Assembly (NCBI GenBank): GCA_030611815.1
Contig: JAUWPC010000242.1
Location: 1 to 5,378 of the forward strand
Source of the DNA: Desulfobacteraceae bacterium
GTDB lineage: Bacteria > Desulfobacterota > DSM-4660 > Desulfatiglandales > Desulfatiglandaceae
Direction: 5' to 3'
DNA length: 5,378 bases
Numbering within the stretch: position 1 is the first letter of the stretch; each line of letters starts with the position of its first letter. Positions 4,940 to 5,378 of the stretch are shown here, piece by piece. A program made the position numbers and the translations under genes. The notes below the pieces were generated by a model. The model saw only the letters and a list, made by a program, of their open reading frames with translations, made no database searches and was not told where the DNA came from.

Positions 4940-5378
4940 GGCGCTTTTTGGTTGAAAACCTGAACGCCCAAGATGGCGTGTGTACTATTACAGGCCCTGA
5001 AGCAAGGCATATGATAAGGGTTCTGAGGATGGGGCCGGCAGACCGGTTTGTCCTCATGGACGGTAAGGGGAACCGCTTCTTGGCCGTTATAGAATCTGTC
5101 ACTCGCCAGGGGGTCAGGGTCGTCCTTGAAAAACCCCTTCCAAAGCCGCCCCCCTCACCTGTAACAATAGCCCTCTGCCAGGCCCTTTTGAAATCCGGTC
5201 CAATGGATTACCTGATTCAGAAGACATCTGAGTTAGGCGTTGATCATATCCTTCCTTTCACATCTCTACGAACCATCACCATGCTTAAAAGGGAGAGACT
5301 TACTAACAGGATGAGGCACTGGCGCGAGATAGCCAAAAGTTCTGCAAAGCAGTCCGGCAGGGTCGTTCCGGCTCAAAT
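4936..5378 (+). CDS. rsmE: 16S rRNA (uracil(1498)-N3)-methyltransferase RsmE, 3' end outside the window
   Basis: The first 147 codons are visible; the family is about 240-250 residues, so the C-terminal third, with the SAM-binding trefoil knot, lies beyond the edge. RsmE methylates N3 of U1498 in 16S rRNA of the assembled 30S subunit. Residues 1-70 form the PUA-like RNA-binding domain, with the typical MRRFLVEN start and GPEARHMIRVLRMGPADRF (20-38). The SPOUT domain starts near 76, with ALCQALLKSGPMDYLIQKT (79-97), SELGVDHILPF (98-108) and HWREIAKSSAKQSGR (128-142), all recognisable family signatures. ATG 4936 is the only start codon after the in-frame stop at 4885-4887. The nearest Shine-Dalgarno-like bases are GTGAGG (4928-4933), only 2 nt before the ATG, so initiation may rely on coupling to the short upstream frame. 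Confidence 0.93.
   Translation, partial: MRRFLVENLNAQDGVCTITGPEARHMIRVLRMGPADRFVLMDGKGNRFLAVIESVTRQGVRVVLEKPLPKPPPSPVTIALCQALLKSGPMDYLIQKTSELGVDHILPFTSLRTITMLKRERLTNRMRHWREIAKSSAKQSGRVVPAQ

Overview
The window reads as a bacterial chromosome segment of moderate GC with long, repeat-rich intergenic spaces. Gene content (an SCP-x-type thiolase paired with a DUF35 partner, a DUF4412-like exported protein, RsmE) and the style of the intergenic repeats would fit a Desulfobacterota/'deltaproteobacterial' anaerobe. That taxonomic guess is inference only; no marker in the window proves it.

Layout. Positions 1-71 hold nothing I can identify. Positions 72-1508 form a block bounded by two inverted copies of a dispersed repeat (59 of 66 positions identical in the main part). 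Inside it are a minus-strand gene for an exported DUF4412-like protein (188-919) with a terminator at its stop codon, and about 400 bp of apparently non-coding DNA with a possible structured RNA and a possible short ORF. The right repeat copy is split by about 107 extra bases carrying a hairpin built from six-base units. A 12-TM major facilitator transporter follows on the plus strand (1570-2751). A 233-bp gap then carries tandem and inverted copies of an AAAGTGCCT motif, and leads into a tight two-gene operon: a thiolase-superfamily enzyme (2997-4163) and its Zn-ribbon/OB-fold DUF35 partner (4168-4605), 4 bp apart. A 330-bp hairpin-rich gap containing a second copy of the six-base-unit hairpin separates this operon from rsmE (4936 to the window end, cut at codon 147).

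How the genes fit together. The thiolase and DUF35 protein very probably form one acyl-CoA enzyme complex, as in archaeal thiolase/DUF35 complexes, BbsAB of anaerobic toluene degradation and thiolase-like steroid side-chain lyases. The substrate cannot be read from this window because no CoA ligase, hydratase or dehydrogenase is present. The MFS transporter could import or export a related carboxylate, but it is separated from the operon by repeats, so this is only a proximity argument. The DUF4412 gene and rsmE look unrelated to it.

No clear novel system was found. The most unusual content is the intergenic repeats: three different inverted-repeat families in about 5 kb, one apparently inserted inside another.
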